Assembly: GCF_000143765.1 (NCBI RefSeq)
Contig: NZ_GL379779.1
Coordinates: forward strand, 1-53,268
Direction: 5' to 3'
DNA length: 53,268 nt
DNA from: Sphingobacterium spiritivorum ATCC 33861
Lineage (GTDB): Bacteria; Bacteroidota; Bacteroidia; Sphingobacteriales; Sphingobacteriaceae
In this document: piece by piece, positions 1-8,534 of the stretch
Numbering within the stretch: the stretch's first letter is position 1
Layout of the letters: each line of letters starts with the position of its first letter
Notes under the pieces: model-generated
Told to the model about the DNA's origin: nothing
Seen by the model: only the letters and a program-made list of their open reading frames with translations
The model's database searches: none
Made by a program: the position numbers and the translations under genes

Positions 1-485
1 AGCAGAACTAACAGAAGAACAATCACACCAATCAACAGGAAGTTCGGTTTACGGTGTCCTAGCACTTCTTCATTATAACTATGAAAGGGAGACGCTTTGA
101 TCACAGGCTCATCCTGAGCATAGAATTCTTCCATATCCATCAGCGTCTGATTGTCCGGCATCAGCCTCTTTACAGCCATCCATACCGGATGAGCAGGATT
201 TACATTCTCATAGACTACGCCATCATTATCCTGATAGGTAACCTGAATCTTGCCATCCACATATTTTACAACAGCTTTCTCCCGGACAGTCTGCTCCACA
301 ACAGGAACTTTTACAGTCGCTACACCTTCCTCAATTTCCGTAACTACCATATGAGCATCTTTCAGGCTACATTGTGTACGATCTGCTACATATTTAATGG
401 CCGCCACCTTACCCTCTCCCAAAAGAACATTTCTGATGTCATCTCTTTCGACAGATACACCATTAATGCTTAAAAAATCGCTCAT
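1..485 (-). CDS. Hypothetical membrane-anchored protein with L7/L12-tail-like N-terminus (3' end outside window)
   Basis: The open frame starts at the ATG at 485 and runs leftward off the window after about 161 codons, so the C-terminus is missing. The N-terminal 50 residues include LLGEGKVAAIKYVADRT followed by SLKDAH. This resembles the helix-turn-helix of the ribosomal L7/L12 C-terminal domain (GxKxxAIKxxRxxTGxxLKEA), a fold also found in small membrane-anchored Bacteroidota proteins. A charged, mostly beta middle follows, and from about residue 148 a hydrophobic run (NFLLIGVIVLLLVLL) reads as a membrane anchor at the window edge. There is no signal peptide, so the N-terminal part is probably cytoplasmic. 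I do not know its function. The domain resemblance is inference from a short motif. Confidence 0.7.
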   Translation of the reverse strand, partial: MSDFLSINGVSVERDDIRNVLLGEGKVAAIKYVADRTQCSLKDAHMVVTEIEEGVATVKVPVVEQTVREKAVVKYVDGKIQVTYQDNDGVVYENVNPAHPVWMAVKRLMPDNQTLMDMEEFYAQDEPVIKASPFHSYNEEVLGHRKPNFLLIGVIVLLLVL

Positions 486-640
486 AAATTATTGTAATTA
501 AGTAACTGAATTAAAACAGGAAAAATGAATTTAGGAAATACATATTGTAAATACAACTTTAGCGACACTTTAATGCGATAGAAAGCCACCAGAACATACA
601 TAATCAACAAAAACCATTAGAATGGTGTATCGACAGGTCT

Positions 641-683
641 TATATATAAGGAGTCAGGTAAATTGCCTGACTCCTTATATATA
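641..683 (-). terminator. Hairpin downstream of the NmrA-like gene
   Basis: An 18-bp perfect inverted repeat (641-658 with 666-683) has a 7-base loop. It lies 28 bases past the stop of the leftward gene ending at 711. The AU-rich outer stem (TATATATA) may stand in for a U tract. The partial gene further left is transcribed the same way, so the hairpin separates the two units. Confidence 0.6.
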
Positions 684-710
684 GTATTTTCTGCAGAAAT
701 AATGATGGCT

Positions 711-1589
711 TTAAAATCTATCTGCAAATTCTTTCGCAAAATCTTCTAATTTAACCTGCCCGGTTACAGGTGCCCCCACATTCTTAAAATCTGTCTGAAT
801 TTTTCCTGCACGAATCCCTGCTCCCATTTCTACATATAATCCGGCAATCTCTCCCGGTACACCTGCCTGCATCATGCCTTGAAAAGCTTCTTCATCTGTA
901 AACTCTATCCAAGGCAATTCAGGTTGACCAATTTCATTCCCTAATACATCAGCTACATCTCTGGCGGTACGAAAATCGCTGATAACATATTGTATATTCT
1001 TTCCTGTAAAAGGCTGTTCCAGTCTTTCCGCAGCAGCCATTGCAATATCAAAGGGATGAACTAAAGGTATACTTGTGCTGGAAGGATAATTTGATCCTGT
1101 AATACCCGCCGTCTTTATTAAAAGGATATCATTATAAAAATTGGTAAAGAAATAACCTGCTCTCAGAAAAGTAACTGCTACACCTTCCAGTTCTGCATAA
1201 GCTTTTTCAATATGATGCAAGGCTGCTATCGGTCCGTTTCCGTCCGGCAGATCAGCACCAATGCTGCTTAACATGACTACACGAGACACAGCGGACTCCT
1301 TTATAGCCTTTGCCATTGCTTTACCGGCCTCTACCGTATTGCTGATAATATCTATACCTCCCATATTTGGTGGTGTCATTGCAAAAACAGCATCTGCATC
1401 TTTAAAAGCGTTTCGGAGAAAAACAACATCACTTATTGATCCTATAGCAGCGTCAGCACCCAGCCTTTCTATTTCTGGCTTACGGTCTTCACTATGGCTT
1501 ACCACAGTTACATGATGTCCGGATTGAAGAAGTTTCTCCGTTAAAAATCTCCCTATGTTCCCCAAAGAACCTGTAATCGTAATTTTCAT
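711..1589 (-). CDS. NmrA-like NAD(P)-binding protein (SDR superfamily, quinone reductase QorB-like)
   Basis: A 292-residue atypical short-chain dehydrogenase. The N-terminal Rossmann motif is GSLGNIG at residues 7-13, a variant of GxxGxxG. VTVVSHSEDRK then gives the second strand with basic residues that could favour NADP(H). VVMLSSIGADLP fits the strand-4 region, and no canonical YxxxK is obvious, as in NmrA/HSCARG/QorB relatives. Length matches that family (about 280-300). It is divergent from an HxlR-type regulator gene with only 77 bases between starts. That arrangement is common for quinone- or electrophile-responsive HxlR regulators and their reductase targets. A good promoter (1612-1642) precedes it. 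Likely cytosolic. The substrate cannot be read from the sequence; a redox-sensing role without catalysis is also possible. Confidence 0.85.
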   Translation of the reverse strand: MKITITGSLGNIGRFLTEKLLQSGHHVTVVSHSEDRKPEIERLGADAAIGSISDVVFLRNAFKDADAVFAMTPPNMGGIDIISNTVEAGKAMAKAIKESAVSRVVMLSSIGADLPDGNGPIAALHHIEKAYAELEGVAVTFLRAGYFFTNFYNDILLIKTAGITGSNYPSSTSIPLVHPFDIAMAAAERLEQPFTGKNIQYVISDFRTARDVADVLGNEIGQPELPWIEFTDEEAFQGMMQAGVPGEIAGLYVEMGAGIRAGKIQTDFKNVGAPVTGQVKLEDFAKEFADRF

Positions 1590-1594
1590 ATATT

Positions 1595-1625
1595 TCGTTT
1601 TTTAAATTAAACAAAGTTATATTTG
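1595..1625 (+). promoter_or_regulatory. Promoter of the HxlR-type regulator gene
   Basis: TATATTTG at 1618-1625 matches the Bacteroidota -7 consensus TAnnTTTG. TTCG stands at the -33 position exactly 20 bases upstream (one change from TTTG). It overlaps the -7 of the opposing promoter at 1612-1619. Confidence 0.5.
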
Positions 1626-1642
1626 TACTTACTTATATACAA
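1612..1642 (-). promoter_or_regulatory. Promoter of the NmrA-like gene
   Basis: On the minus strand TTG (1640-1642), 20 bases, then TAACTTTG (1612-1619), an exact fit to the Bacteroidota primary-sigma consensus. The predicted start lies about 18 bases before the ATG at 1589. Confidence 0.7.
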
Positions 1643-1646
1643 GTAC
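1625..1646. promoter_or_regulatory. Candidate HxlR operator
   Basis: The inverted repeat GTACTT (1625-1630) / AAGTAC (1641-1646) has a 10-base spacer. It covers the spacer and -33 of the leftward promoter and touches the -7 end of the rightward one. Dyads of this kind in divergent intergenic regions are typical operators of dimeric HxlR winged-helix repressors. Assignment to the neighbouring regulator is inference. Confidence 0.5.
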
Positions 1647-1666
1647 TCACCCTTAAGTATGTATCT

Positions 1667-2035
1667 ATGACAGCAATTAAAGAAAGCTCAACTATACAAG
1701 AAAATAAGCGATATGCTTTATCTCAGTGTCCTGTAACCTATGTAATGGAAAAAATAGGCGGTTACTGGAAACCAATCATTATCTACCATTTACATACAGG
1801 AGACAAACGATACAGTGAACTTAAAAGAGCTATTCCTGCTATAACGGAAAAGGTACTGATTCAACATCTTAAACAACTGGAAGCGGATCAACTCATCATC
1901 AGAGAAGCGAAACCTGTAGTACCTCCCTTTGTTACCTATAAATTGAGTGCTGCAGGCAAGGGGCTGTTTCCGGTAATTGATGCGATGGCAAACTGGGCTT
2001 TTCAGGATATGGAAAAAGTATTTGACAGGAAATAA
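1667..2035 (+). CDS. HxlR family winged-helix transcriptional regulator
   Basis: 122 residues, the usual length of the family. The diagnostic start of the HxlR domain is clear: CPVTYVMEKIGGYWKPIIIYHL at about residues 21-42, with the conserved Cys (C21) that senses electrophiles or oxidants in HypR/YodB-type members. The recognition segment RYSELKRAIPAITEKVLIQHLKQLE (about 46-71) and a wing ending in KLSAAGKGLFPV follow. It is transcribed away from the NmrA-like gene, over which it very likely acts as a repressor through the dyad at 1625-1646. Autoregulation is likely because the two promoters overlap. The inducer is unknown; quinones, aldehydes or hypochlorite would be usual for this pair. 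Confidence 0.92.
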   Translation: MTAIKESSTIQENKRYALSQCPVTYVMEKIGGYWKPIIIYHLHTGDKRYSELKRAIPAITEKVLIQHLKQLEADQLIIREAKPVVPPFVTYKLSAAGKGLFPVIDAMANWAFQDMEKVFDRK

Positions 2036-2399
2036 CATCCGGATCAATCCGTCCGGAAGGAAAAATAAGCTGTTGCTATATGTTGATGTTGTTACAATAG
2101 AAGTATTTTTCATATAGCATATCTGACGGATCACCTTCCGATCTGATGCAGGCGATCCAGCAGTTGGAATACACCTGTTTATAAATTGTCTGCCTATTTA
2201 AGGTATTCACACTTGTATTACATACATTCTGGATGAAAGAAACTCCTGTTTCAGGTCTATCATTTGGGCATACACTATACAGGTTTGCCCCATGTTCATG
2301 AAAATTTGTTACTACTTAGTCCTTTTTTTATGTTATCATTGTAACTCGATCCGAAATACATAGTGATTGATATCAAACTAAAGCTAAATCTACAACACC
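2036..2399. other. 364-base intergenic region without a recognisable gene
   Basis: Both strands are stop-rich. The longest leftward frame here is antisense to the HxlR gene and has no coding character. A weak TATCATTG element (2334-2341, one mismatch to TAnnTTTG) could belong to the desaturase promoter, but no TTG stands at the right distance. I see no clear terminator hairpin. Confidence 0.4.
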
Positions 2400-3527
2400 A
2401 TGTCATTTTTAGATCATGTACTACAGCGTCCTTCTTATGGATGGAAAGACGATAATGGAAACCTTATCAAACCAACTAAAGGTCAGATTTTCAAAGAATT
2501 TTTCAGCAGACTCAATATTATAAAAGATAAGCATAACTGGTTACCTTTTTTCAGTTGGCTAAAAGTATTTTGTCTTATTCCGTTTTTCTTTATTTTTCTG
2601 ACGAACTATTTAAGCTGGGGAACTCTTATCGCTGCCTTTGTATATAGCATGATCATAATGGGGACTCACGGTACAATATGGCACCACCGATATTGTACAC
2701 ATGGTGCTTACAAATTCAAGAATGGATTTTGGAGATTCTTTACTCAGAATCTTACCATAAATGTTATTCCGGAAGAAATCTATGTTATATCTCATCATGT
2801 TCATCATGCCAAGTCAGATCAGCCGGGTGATCCTTATAATGCACAGGCCGGATTTTTATTCTGCTTCCTGGCAGATGTGAATCATCAGCCGATTGCTAAA
2901 GACCTCAGCGAATCGGACTATAACCGTGTTAAATTACTAATGAAACATACCGGCGTGCCGGCCAATATTTACACCCAATACCAAAAATGGGGATCATATG
3001 TCAATCCCGGATATGCTGTTCTATCATGGGTACTGAACTGGTCATTCTGGTATCTTGCTTTTTACCTGATGGGAGGACATGCTCTGGCGTGTAGCCTTTT
3101 TGGTGCTGCCGGTTTCTGGGCGGTCGGTGTACGAACATTTAACTATGAAGGACACGCTAAGGGAGAAGACAAACAACGTGAAGGAACGGACTTTAGTGAG
3201 CATGATAAATCTATCAATCAACTCTGGCCCGGAATAGTTGCCGGTGAATGGCACAATAACCACCACCTGTTTCCTAAAAGTGCAAGAAGCGGATTTCAAC
3301 CGCATCAGGTGGATCTGGCCTGGTACTATATTAAATTATTACATCAGGTTGGGGCGGTAAGTTCATACCGGGATGATAAAAAAAGATTTTACGATCAGTA
3401 TCACAATCCTTATCTGAAAATTAAGGCGGAACAAAAGGCGAATCTTTCCAGAATAAAGAAAGAACAACTTGTAGCAGCACCTGTCATCAAACTGGACTCA
3501 ACAGTTAAACAAGATCTTACAAAATAA
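2400..3527 (+). CDS. Acyl-CoA/acyl-lipid fatty acid desaturase (delta-9 type, membrane di-iron)
   Basis: 375 residues with the three histidine clusters of integral membrane desaturases: HHRYCTH near residue 97, HHVHH near 137, and HNNHH near 290. These bind the di-iron centre that inserts a cis double bond using O2 and electrons from a ferredoxin or cytochrome b5-type donor. Hydrophobic segments lie before the first box (about residues 52-95) and between the second and third (about 200-250), giving the usual topology with both ends in the cytoplasm. The C-terminal 50 residues are charged and lysine-rich. It is a single-gene unit. Likely role: membrane unsaturation and cold adaptation. Positional specificity is inferred from the acyl-CoA desaturase-like spacing and is not proven. 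Confidence 0.9.
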   Translation: MSFLDHVLQRPSYGWKDDNGNLIKPTKGQIFKEFFSRLNIIKDKHNWLPFFSWLKVFCLIPFFFIFLTNYLSWGTLIAAFVYSMIIMGTHGTIWHHRYCTHGAYKFKNGFWRFFTQNLTINVIPEEIYVISHHVHHAKSDQPGDPYNAQAGFLFCFLADVNHQPIAKDLSESDYNRVKLLMKHTGVPANIYTQYQKWGSYVNPGYAVLSWVLNWSFWYLAFYLMGGHALACSLFGAAGFWAVGVRTFNYEGHAKGEDKQREGTDFSEHDKSINQLWPGIVAGEWHNNHHLFPKSARSGFQPHQVDLAWYYIKLLHQVGAVSSYRDDKKRFYDQYHNPYLKIKAEQKANLSRIKKEQLVAAPVIKLDSTVKQDLTK

Positions 3528-3592
3528 ACGAACAATATTAAAAGGTTAATATGGAGCAGGCTCAAGTGATAGGATATGGAAATTACAGTATT

Positions 3593-5203
3593 TTACAATT
3601 CCTGATCCTCCAGATAGCTCTGGTTTTCATATGATAATGCGGTTTCGATTTTAGGATACCATTGCAATGCCTCCTGATAAAGCTGCCAGTCATAAAGAAA
3701 TACTTTGACACGTTTATCCACGGCTGAGTAACGGTCTGAAGTCCTCCCTTCCTGACTGGAGGCATAGTATAGTTCACAATATTGCGGATTCACAACAGCA
3801 TCAGGACGAAAATAAAATGTACGCAGATCAAATACCTCTCCTTTTATTTCCTGTGCCACATCTATACTGCCGACAAGTCCGCGAGCAGCATGCTGTCTCA
3901 TTGTGAAGCAGTAATAATTATACCAGAAATAGCTCCTTTCCAGATCCCAGTAATCATTATATTTATGCTGTACAACAGGCAGATTCAAATATTGAAGCAA
4001 ATTTTCAACCCTGACTGTTTCGCTGAATTTATTGTAAAAATATGCTCCACGCTCCGCTCTTACTAATAATTCTTTCCAAAGTAACTGTAATTCTTCCGAA
4101 TAGAATGAGTTCGTAGTCTGATCAAAAACATTCGAAAAAGAATCATTGGAATCTTTACGATAAACAGCACTTAAAGAAATCTTATTTTCATTTTTACGGA
4201 ATAAGGTCTTTATTGACAAGGCAGGAGTTTCGTCCTCTTCGATACAGATAAAAAAGGTCAGACCCGAATCATGTGTAAACATGACATGTCCCTGCTCTTC
4301 GGAGGTATCACCATGTACTTGAACCTCATAACCCTTCCATTCATAATACTGATAATCATCTTCACTATGCATTTTGCTAATCTCCAGCAGTTTTTCAAAG
4401 TTCTGCAGTTGCGACCGGAATGATTCCTCACCATTAAAATGGCTTTCGCTGAATTTATGAGGAATCTCCTTTAAGATAAGTGCCTGTTGTTCCGCCTCAG
4501 AGACAATATGTATATCTTTTAACAGAATAGGTTGTTTCTTTTCCAGTAAACGAATAGCTGTGGAACGCGACATCCAGTCTTTCCAGGTGAAGAGATCATC
4601 TGTTTCCACATCATTTTCTGTATATAACATTGCTTTTTCAAAGATGGCGTAAGGAACAGAAGGATCAAATACATCATCTTCACGATCGTGATCGCACAAA
4701 AAGAAGTCTGCCCTGATCCGAAGCTTATTATAATCATAATGATATTCTTCTGTAGCCACAAATACTCGTGCACAGGTATTACCGTTCACAAGGAGATCTC
4801 CGTGATTATAATGTCCCCAAAAACAGTCTTTGATATTCAGGTTTCCCGACACATAAAATTCCTGCCCGCCGATCAGAATATTTTCTGCATCCACATTTCC
4901 CAGCACATACAATCCTGCAGAGCCGTCAGTCTCATAATTATAAATATTGCCGGCTCGCAGATTGCCGTCCACCAAAATAGCAATACAGACTTCCTCATCT
5001 GACCCGGATTCGGACAAAAAGTTAAGAGAACGCAGCGGATCATCAAGATCCAGATTTTCGACTTCACAATCCCCTTCCAAAAATAATACCCCGTATTCGT
5101 CAAATTCGCCGTTGTTTTTTTCACCACGACTATACATCCCGCTGTCTTTGGGCATTTTATGTTTGACTTCCTTAAATTTTAAAAATTTCATTGTGATATT
5201 CAT
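3593..5203 (-). CDS. Uncharacterised large protein with beta-solenoid-like N-terminal half
   Basis: 536 residues, or 532 if the in-frame ATG at 5191 is used. No signal peptide or membrane segment is visible, so it is probably cytoplasmic. Residues about 35-170 repeat short strands ending in G/N turns (VLFLEGDCEVENL, IAILVDGNLRAGNI, LYVLGNVDAENI, FYVSGNLNIKDC, DLLVNGNTCARVF), the look of a small right-handed beta-solenoid as in polymer-forming (bactofilin-like) proteins. The rest is acidic, rich in W, Y and F, and matches no family I know. The gene is last in a leftward operon after the DMP19-like gene (32 bases between) and the small exported-protein gene. Function is unknown. The co-transcription suggests a joint role, possibly in a toxin-immunity or secretion-related cassette, which is only a guess. 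Confidence 0.8.
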   Translation of the reverse strand: MNITMKFLKFKEVKHKMPKDSGMYSRGEKNNGEFDEYGVLFLEGDCEVENLDLDDPLRSLNFLSESGSDEEVCIAILVDGNLRAGNIYNYETDGSAGLYVLGNVDAENILIGGQEFYVSGNLNIKDCFWGHYNHGDLLVNGNTCARVFVATEEYHYDYNKLRIRADFFLCDHDREDDVFDPSVPYAIFEKAMLYTENDVETDDLFTWKDWMSRSTAIRLLEKKQPILLKDIHIVSEAEQQALILKEIPHKFSESHFNGEESFRSQLQNFEKLLEISKMHSEDDYQYYEWKGYEVQVHGDTSEEQGHVMFTHDSGLTFFICIEEDETPALSIKTLFRKNENKISLSAVYRKDSNDSFSNVFDQTTNSFYSEELQLLWKELLVRAERGAYFYNKFSETVRVENLLQYLNLPVVQHKYNDYWDLERSYFWYNYYCFTMRQHAARGLVGSIDVAQEIKGEVFDLRTFYFRPDAVVNPQYCELYYASSQEGRTSDRYSAVDKRVKVFLYDWQLYQEALQWYPKIETALSYENQSYLEDQEL

Positions 5204-5235
5204 TTCTGTAGAGTATGTACTATTAACCAGAGTTC

Positions 5236-5742
5236 CTATACTATTTTGGCAAATTCTGCTATATGATCTTCTATGTATTTACGAAATCGACTGACCTCAT
5301 CTTCCATCATCTCATAGAACAAATCATCAAAGGGTTCAAATTCTTTAAAATGCTTACAAAGAGCAGAAAATTCTCGCAGATCCCTCTCTTCCTCCAGATA
5401 ATCTTTATGATTCAGATAGATCACATTAGCCTCTTTCAATAATTCGGCAGTGGCATTCAAACTCCATCTTTCCAGATCTTCGATAAACACCGGGTCAAAA
5501 ACAAATGGTCCGTAACCATTATGTATCAGCTGTAGGAAACCACCATTTGTCACCTGTCCATACAGCGCATCATATATCAGCAAAGTATGCTGATCATCAC
5601 ATAATTGATCAAGAATTACATTTTCATCTTCGACTTCATCAATTGCATGCTGATAGGGCTCGAGAATCGTATATATAAAATCCCAATCTTTATCTGACTG
5701 GCCTTCGAACTTGTCTTTCTCTATAATCGGTAAAAACTCCAT
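5236..5742 (-). CDS. DMP19/DUF4375 family acidic protein
   Basis: 168 residues from the ATG at 5742; a longer version would need a TTG at 5769. The core TNGGFLQLIHNGYGPFV (about residues 64-80) is the signature of the DUF4375/DMP19 family (N-G-G-F-x-Q-x-x-x-N). The protein is very acidic throughout, as expected of the family's founding member, Neisseria DMP19, a DNA mimic that sequesters a transcription factor. Related domains also occur in Bacteroidota immunity-protein clusters. It sits between a small exported-protein gene (29 bases upstream) and a beta-solenoid-like protein gene. Cytosolic. DNA mimicry here is an inference from family and charge only. Confidence 0.8.
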   Translation of the reverse strand: MEFLPIIEKDKFEGQSDKDWDFIYTILEPYQHAIDEVEDENVILDQLCDDQHTLLIYDALYGQVTNGGFLQLIHNGYGPFVFDPVFIEDLERWSLNATAELLKEANVIYLNHKDYLEEERDLREFSALCKHFKEFEPFDDLFYEMMEDEVSRFRKYIEDHIAEFAKIV

Positions 5743-5771
5743 TTTAAACGGTCTTCTTATTTTATTCAAAC

Positions 5772-6257
5772 TTAAGGCTCAATATCCAGACCATCAATCA
5801 TCAGTGTACCGCACCTGATACTCATATATGCAGAACTGTAATCATTTGTAAACTGGTCATTCAAAGCATCCAGAACGGCAGATGTAAACTCAATCTTACG
5901 GGATGGTAATTTCTTATAGGTATCTGTAAGTATTATGTGTCCGTTAAGCCCTTTTTTATTTTTTACAAAAGCACTTAATAATTTAATGTTTTGTCTGTCA
6001 AGCGCTATCCCTATATCATAAAGTCTTACATTTTCTTTGTTGGTTCCCTGCCTGGAAAGAGAATCTGAAACAAGATTCTCATTGAGCCCCCTGTTAAAAG
6101 AAATTGTTGCAGAAGTCAGAGCTGCAATGATCTCTTCATTACCCTGCCTGACCGTCATTTCAATCTTCATACGTCTTTCGTCTATCTGTTGTGCCTGTGC
6201 TATACCGAGACATAAACAAAGAATTATCATCAGTCCAAATACTTTTTTTCTTTCCAT
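5772..6257 (-). CDS. Small exported protein of unknown function, first gene of cassette
   Basis: 161 residues from the ATG at 6257. This start puts a clean signal peptide at the N-terminus (MERKKVF, a hydrophobic core, then cleavage after AQAQ at about residue 23). A longer version would add eleven residues ahead of the signal and is less likely. The mature part is mostly beta and ends in SIRCGTLMIDGLDI. The order of strands (LYDIGIALDRQNIKLLSAF, then NGHIILTDTYKKL, RKIEFTSAVLDAL, YMSIRCGTLMIDG) faintly recalls the Hcp/TssD tube protein of Bacteroidota type VI secretion. A signal peptide would be odd for an Hcp, however, and I treat this as unproven. It heads a leftward operon with the DMP19-like and beta-solenoid-like genes. 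Confidence 0.75.
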   Translation of the reverse strand: MERKKVFGLMIILCLCLGIAQAQQIDERRMKIEMTVRQGNEEIIAALTSATISFNRGLNENLVSDSLSRQGTNKENVRLYDIGIALDRQNIKLLSAFVKNKKGLNGHIILTDTYKKLPSRKIEFTSAVLDALNDQFTNDYSSAYMSIRCGTLMIDGLDIEP

Positions 6258-6454
6258 AAGATCTAATATTAAATTAAGTATGTGGAACAAGATTAAAAAT
6301 TGCTGAATTAATCAGCAAGCTCCAATTGGTAAATGGTGGCTTTTGATTTTTATTCGGGAGCTTATCTCCTACATGCGAAAATCAGCTTCATTCAATACGC
6401 TTAAAAGGCTTACAACAAACTTCTTCTTTTATCCAAAAACTTATTTGACATATT

Positions 6455-6484
6455 TTGCGCGTCATTCTATAATTGGTACTTTAG
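6455..6484 (+). promoter_or_regulatory. Promoter of the LytS-type kinase operon
   Basis: TTG (6455-6457, within TTTTG), 19 bases, then TACTTTAG (6477-6484), one mismatch from TAnnTTTG with consensus spacing. The predicted start is about 8-10 bases before the ATG at 6498. Confidence 0.55.
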
Positions 6485-6497
6485 TCATCCTTTTACT

Positions 6498-8534
6498 ATG
6501 TTGATGAAGACTTATTTGAATATTTTTCAATCTTTTCAAAACTGGATTTATCCGGTTATTGCATCTTGTTTTACAGCAATTATACTCTTGCTTAGTCTGT
6601 CTGTCGAAGCACAAAAACCATCCTCCGTCGAAAAAACAGCACGTGAAGGTTATGCCCTCCGGTTTACCGATTCAATATCCAGTCTGAATATCCAGATGAA
6701 AGCGCTAGAACTAGCCAAAAAAAATAATAACAAAGAAGATGAAGCGATATGTTATGCTTATCTGGCGTTGACGCACCGTCGTCTTTTACATCTCAGGGAG
6801 TTTGCACACTATGCTGAGCTTTCCTATGATGTCGCCGCCACAATCTCAGACAAAAGGGCTAAAGCGTATGCAGCCATGGCGATGGCAAGTCTCCGTTCCT
6901 ATATTGATGACAAGTCTAATGCAATAGATTATTTTTTGCAGGCTTACGATCTCTTTATAAAAGTTCAGGATTATGACATGTCTGCACGTATCGGAGCAGA
7001 TTTATCTTACCTCTTTTCTTCTGGCTCCCAGATCAAAGTAAAAAAATACGCGGATGAAGCTCTGCGATATGCGATCAAATCCGGAAATCCCGAAAGCATA
7101 TTACATGCCCGTCTCGCTGTGGGCAGTTACCTTTCGGACGCTATAGTATCCGGAAATTTGCCTCAATGGTCGGAAGTCGTTTCATTTTTCAATGAGACTA
7201 TACGTCTGGCTGAGAAAGATGAAGGGAAGATTGTAAGTAAAAGTAATATAGGAATTGCTTATATCAATCTTGCTGTATTGTATATGAATGGTCCTCAGCC
7301 TGTAGATGAAGAAGCCTTTCTTTCCTATCTGGAAAAAGCTACATATATAGCTAAGCAGTATGATCTTAAAAACATATACCGCAGCTCAATAGGTCTTAAG
7401 GGTCAATATTTTATGCAAAAAGGAGAATATCAATATGCGGAAAACCTTTTCAAAGAAGGTATTGATTACCAACTGACACTTCCCTATAAAGACAATGATG
7501 TATTGGCGACTTTCTACAGTTGTCTAAAAGATGTGTCTATATTACAAAATAATTATAAAGCCTATTATGAATATGATAAGCTCTTTGCAAGATATAATCG
7601 GCTGAAACACGATCATACAACACAGCAGATGTTGCAAAATGCCGATGCCCGGTATGAATCTGAAAAGAAAATATCCCGTATACAACAATTGGAGCAGGAG
7701 AACAGATTACAGGAGAAAAATAAGTTGCTGGGCTATGCTATTGCCGCTGTATTACTCATCGGACTCATCTTTATGTATCGTTCCTATTACTACAGACAGC
7801 GCTATTACCAGAACCGGGAGGACAATCTGCAACAACAACAAGCTAATAATGAGCTCAAAGTGCAACTTATGGAAAAGGAGACACTGGAAAATCTTGCTGA
7901 GAAATTATCTTTAGAACGCCGGTTGCTCCGCTCGCAGATGGACCCGCATTTCATTTTCAATGCATTAGGCAATATACAAAGTATGATCCTGCAGCATGAT
8001 CCTACAATGGCCGTTAGCTATCTGGGTAAATTTGCGAAGTTAACCCGGCAGGTTTTGGAGCAGTCTCGTATGGAAACCATTACACTGGAAGATGAAATCC
8101 AGACATTACGCAATTATATGGAATTGCAACAGCTTAGGCTCAACAATAGCTTTGACTATGAGATCCATTGTAATGATGACTTAGACACCGATATTCTTTT
8201 ACCTCCCCTATTGATCCAGCCGTTTATAGAGAATGCGGTAGAACATGGCCTGAAACCTTTACTTGATCGAAGAGGATTATTAACACTATCATTCTCTGTG
8301 AATGAAGAGGACAACATTCTTGTCTGTACAATTACGGATAACGGAATTGGCCTGAAAGAATCCCGAAAGCGGAGACCAAAAGATGCACATCGTTCGCTTT
8401 CTTCCCAAATCACAGACGAACGCCTCCGTCATATGCTTAAAGACAACCCCCATACGGAATTCCGTGTAGAGGAGTCGGATGAAACAGATAGCAGTCGGGG
8501 TTGTGTGGTAATTTTACATATCCCTATAAATTAA
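6498..8534 (+). CDS. LytS/YehU-type sensor histidine kinase with TPR-like sensor region
   Basis: 678 residues. A signal-type hydrophobic segment (about residues 15-38) is followed by roughly 350 residues of helical pairs with TPR spacing (for example ARIGADLSYLF, AVLYMNGPQPVDEEAFLSYL). A coiled coil and a membrane helix (about 411-432) come next, then a second coiled coil. The His_kinase domain begins with LRSQMDPHFIFNALGNIQSM, phospho-acceptor H484. The ATPase N-box is PFIENAVEHGLKP and a G-box is ITDNGIGL. This is the Bacteroidota layout of periplasmic TPR region plus cytoplasmic LytS-like kinase. The stop overlaps the start of the LytTR regulator by one base (TAATG), so the two are translationally coupled partners. 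The signal sensed is unknown. Confidence 0.93.
   Translation: MLMKTYLNIFQSFQNWIYPVIASCFTAIILLLSLSVEAQKPSSVEKTAREGYALRFTDSISSLNIQMKALELAKKNNNKEDEAICYAYLALTHRRLLHLREFAHYAELSYDVAATISDKRAKAYAAMAMASLRSYIDDKSNAIDYFLQAYDLFIKVQDYDMSARIGADLSYLFSSGSQIKVKKYADEALRYAIKSGNPESILHARLAVGSYLSDAIVSGNLPQWSEVVSFFNETIRLAEKDEGKIVSKSNIGIAYINLAVLYMNGPQPVDEEAFLSYLEKATYIAKQYDLKNIYRSSIGLKGQYFMQKGEYQYAENLFKEGIDYQLTLPYKDNDVLATFYSCLKDVSILQNNYKAYYEYDKLFARYNRLKHDHTTQQMLQNADARYESEKKISRIQQLEQENRLQEKNKLLGYAIAAVLLIGLIFMYRSYYYRQRYYQNREDNLQQQQANNELKVQLMEKETLENLAEKLSLERRLLRSQMDPHFIFNALGNIQSMILQHDPTMAVSYLGKFAKLTRQVLEQSRMETITLEDEIQTLRNYMELQQLRLNNSFDYEIHCNDDLDTDILLPPLLIQPFIENAVEHGLKPLLDRRGLLTLSFSVNEEDNILVCTITDNGIGLKESRKRRPKDAHRSLSSQITDERLRHMLKDNPHTEFRVEESDETDSSRGCVVILHIPIN

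Noticed and set aside
5772..6257. Calling the small exported protein an Hcp/TssD tube protein
   Set aside because: The resemblance is only in strand order, and the signal peptide argues against it. Kept as unknown.
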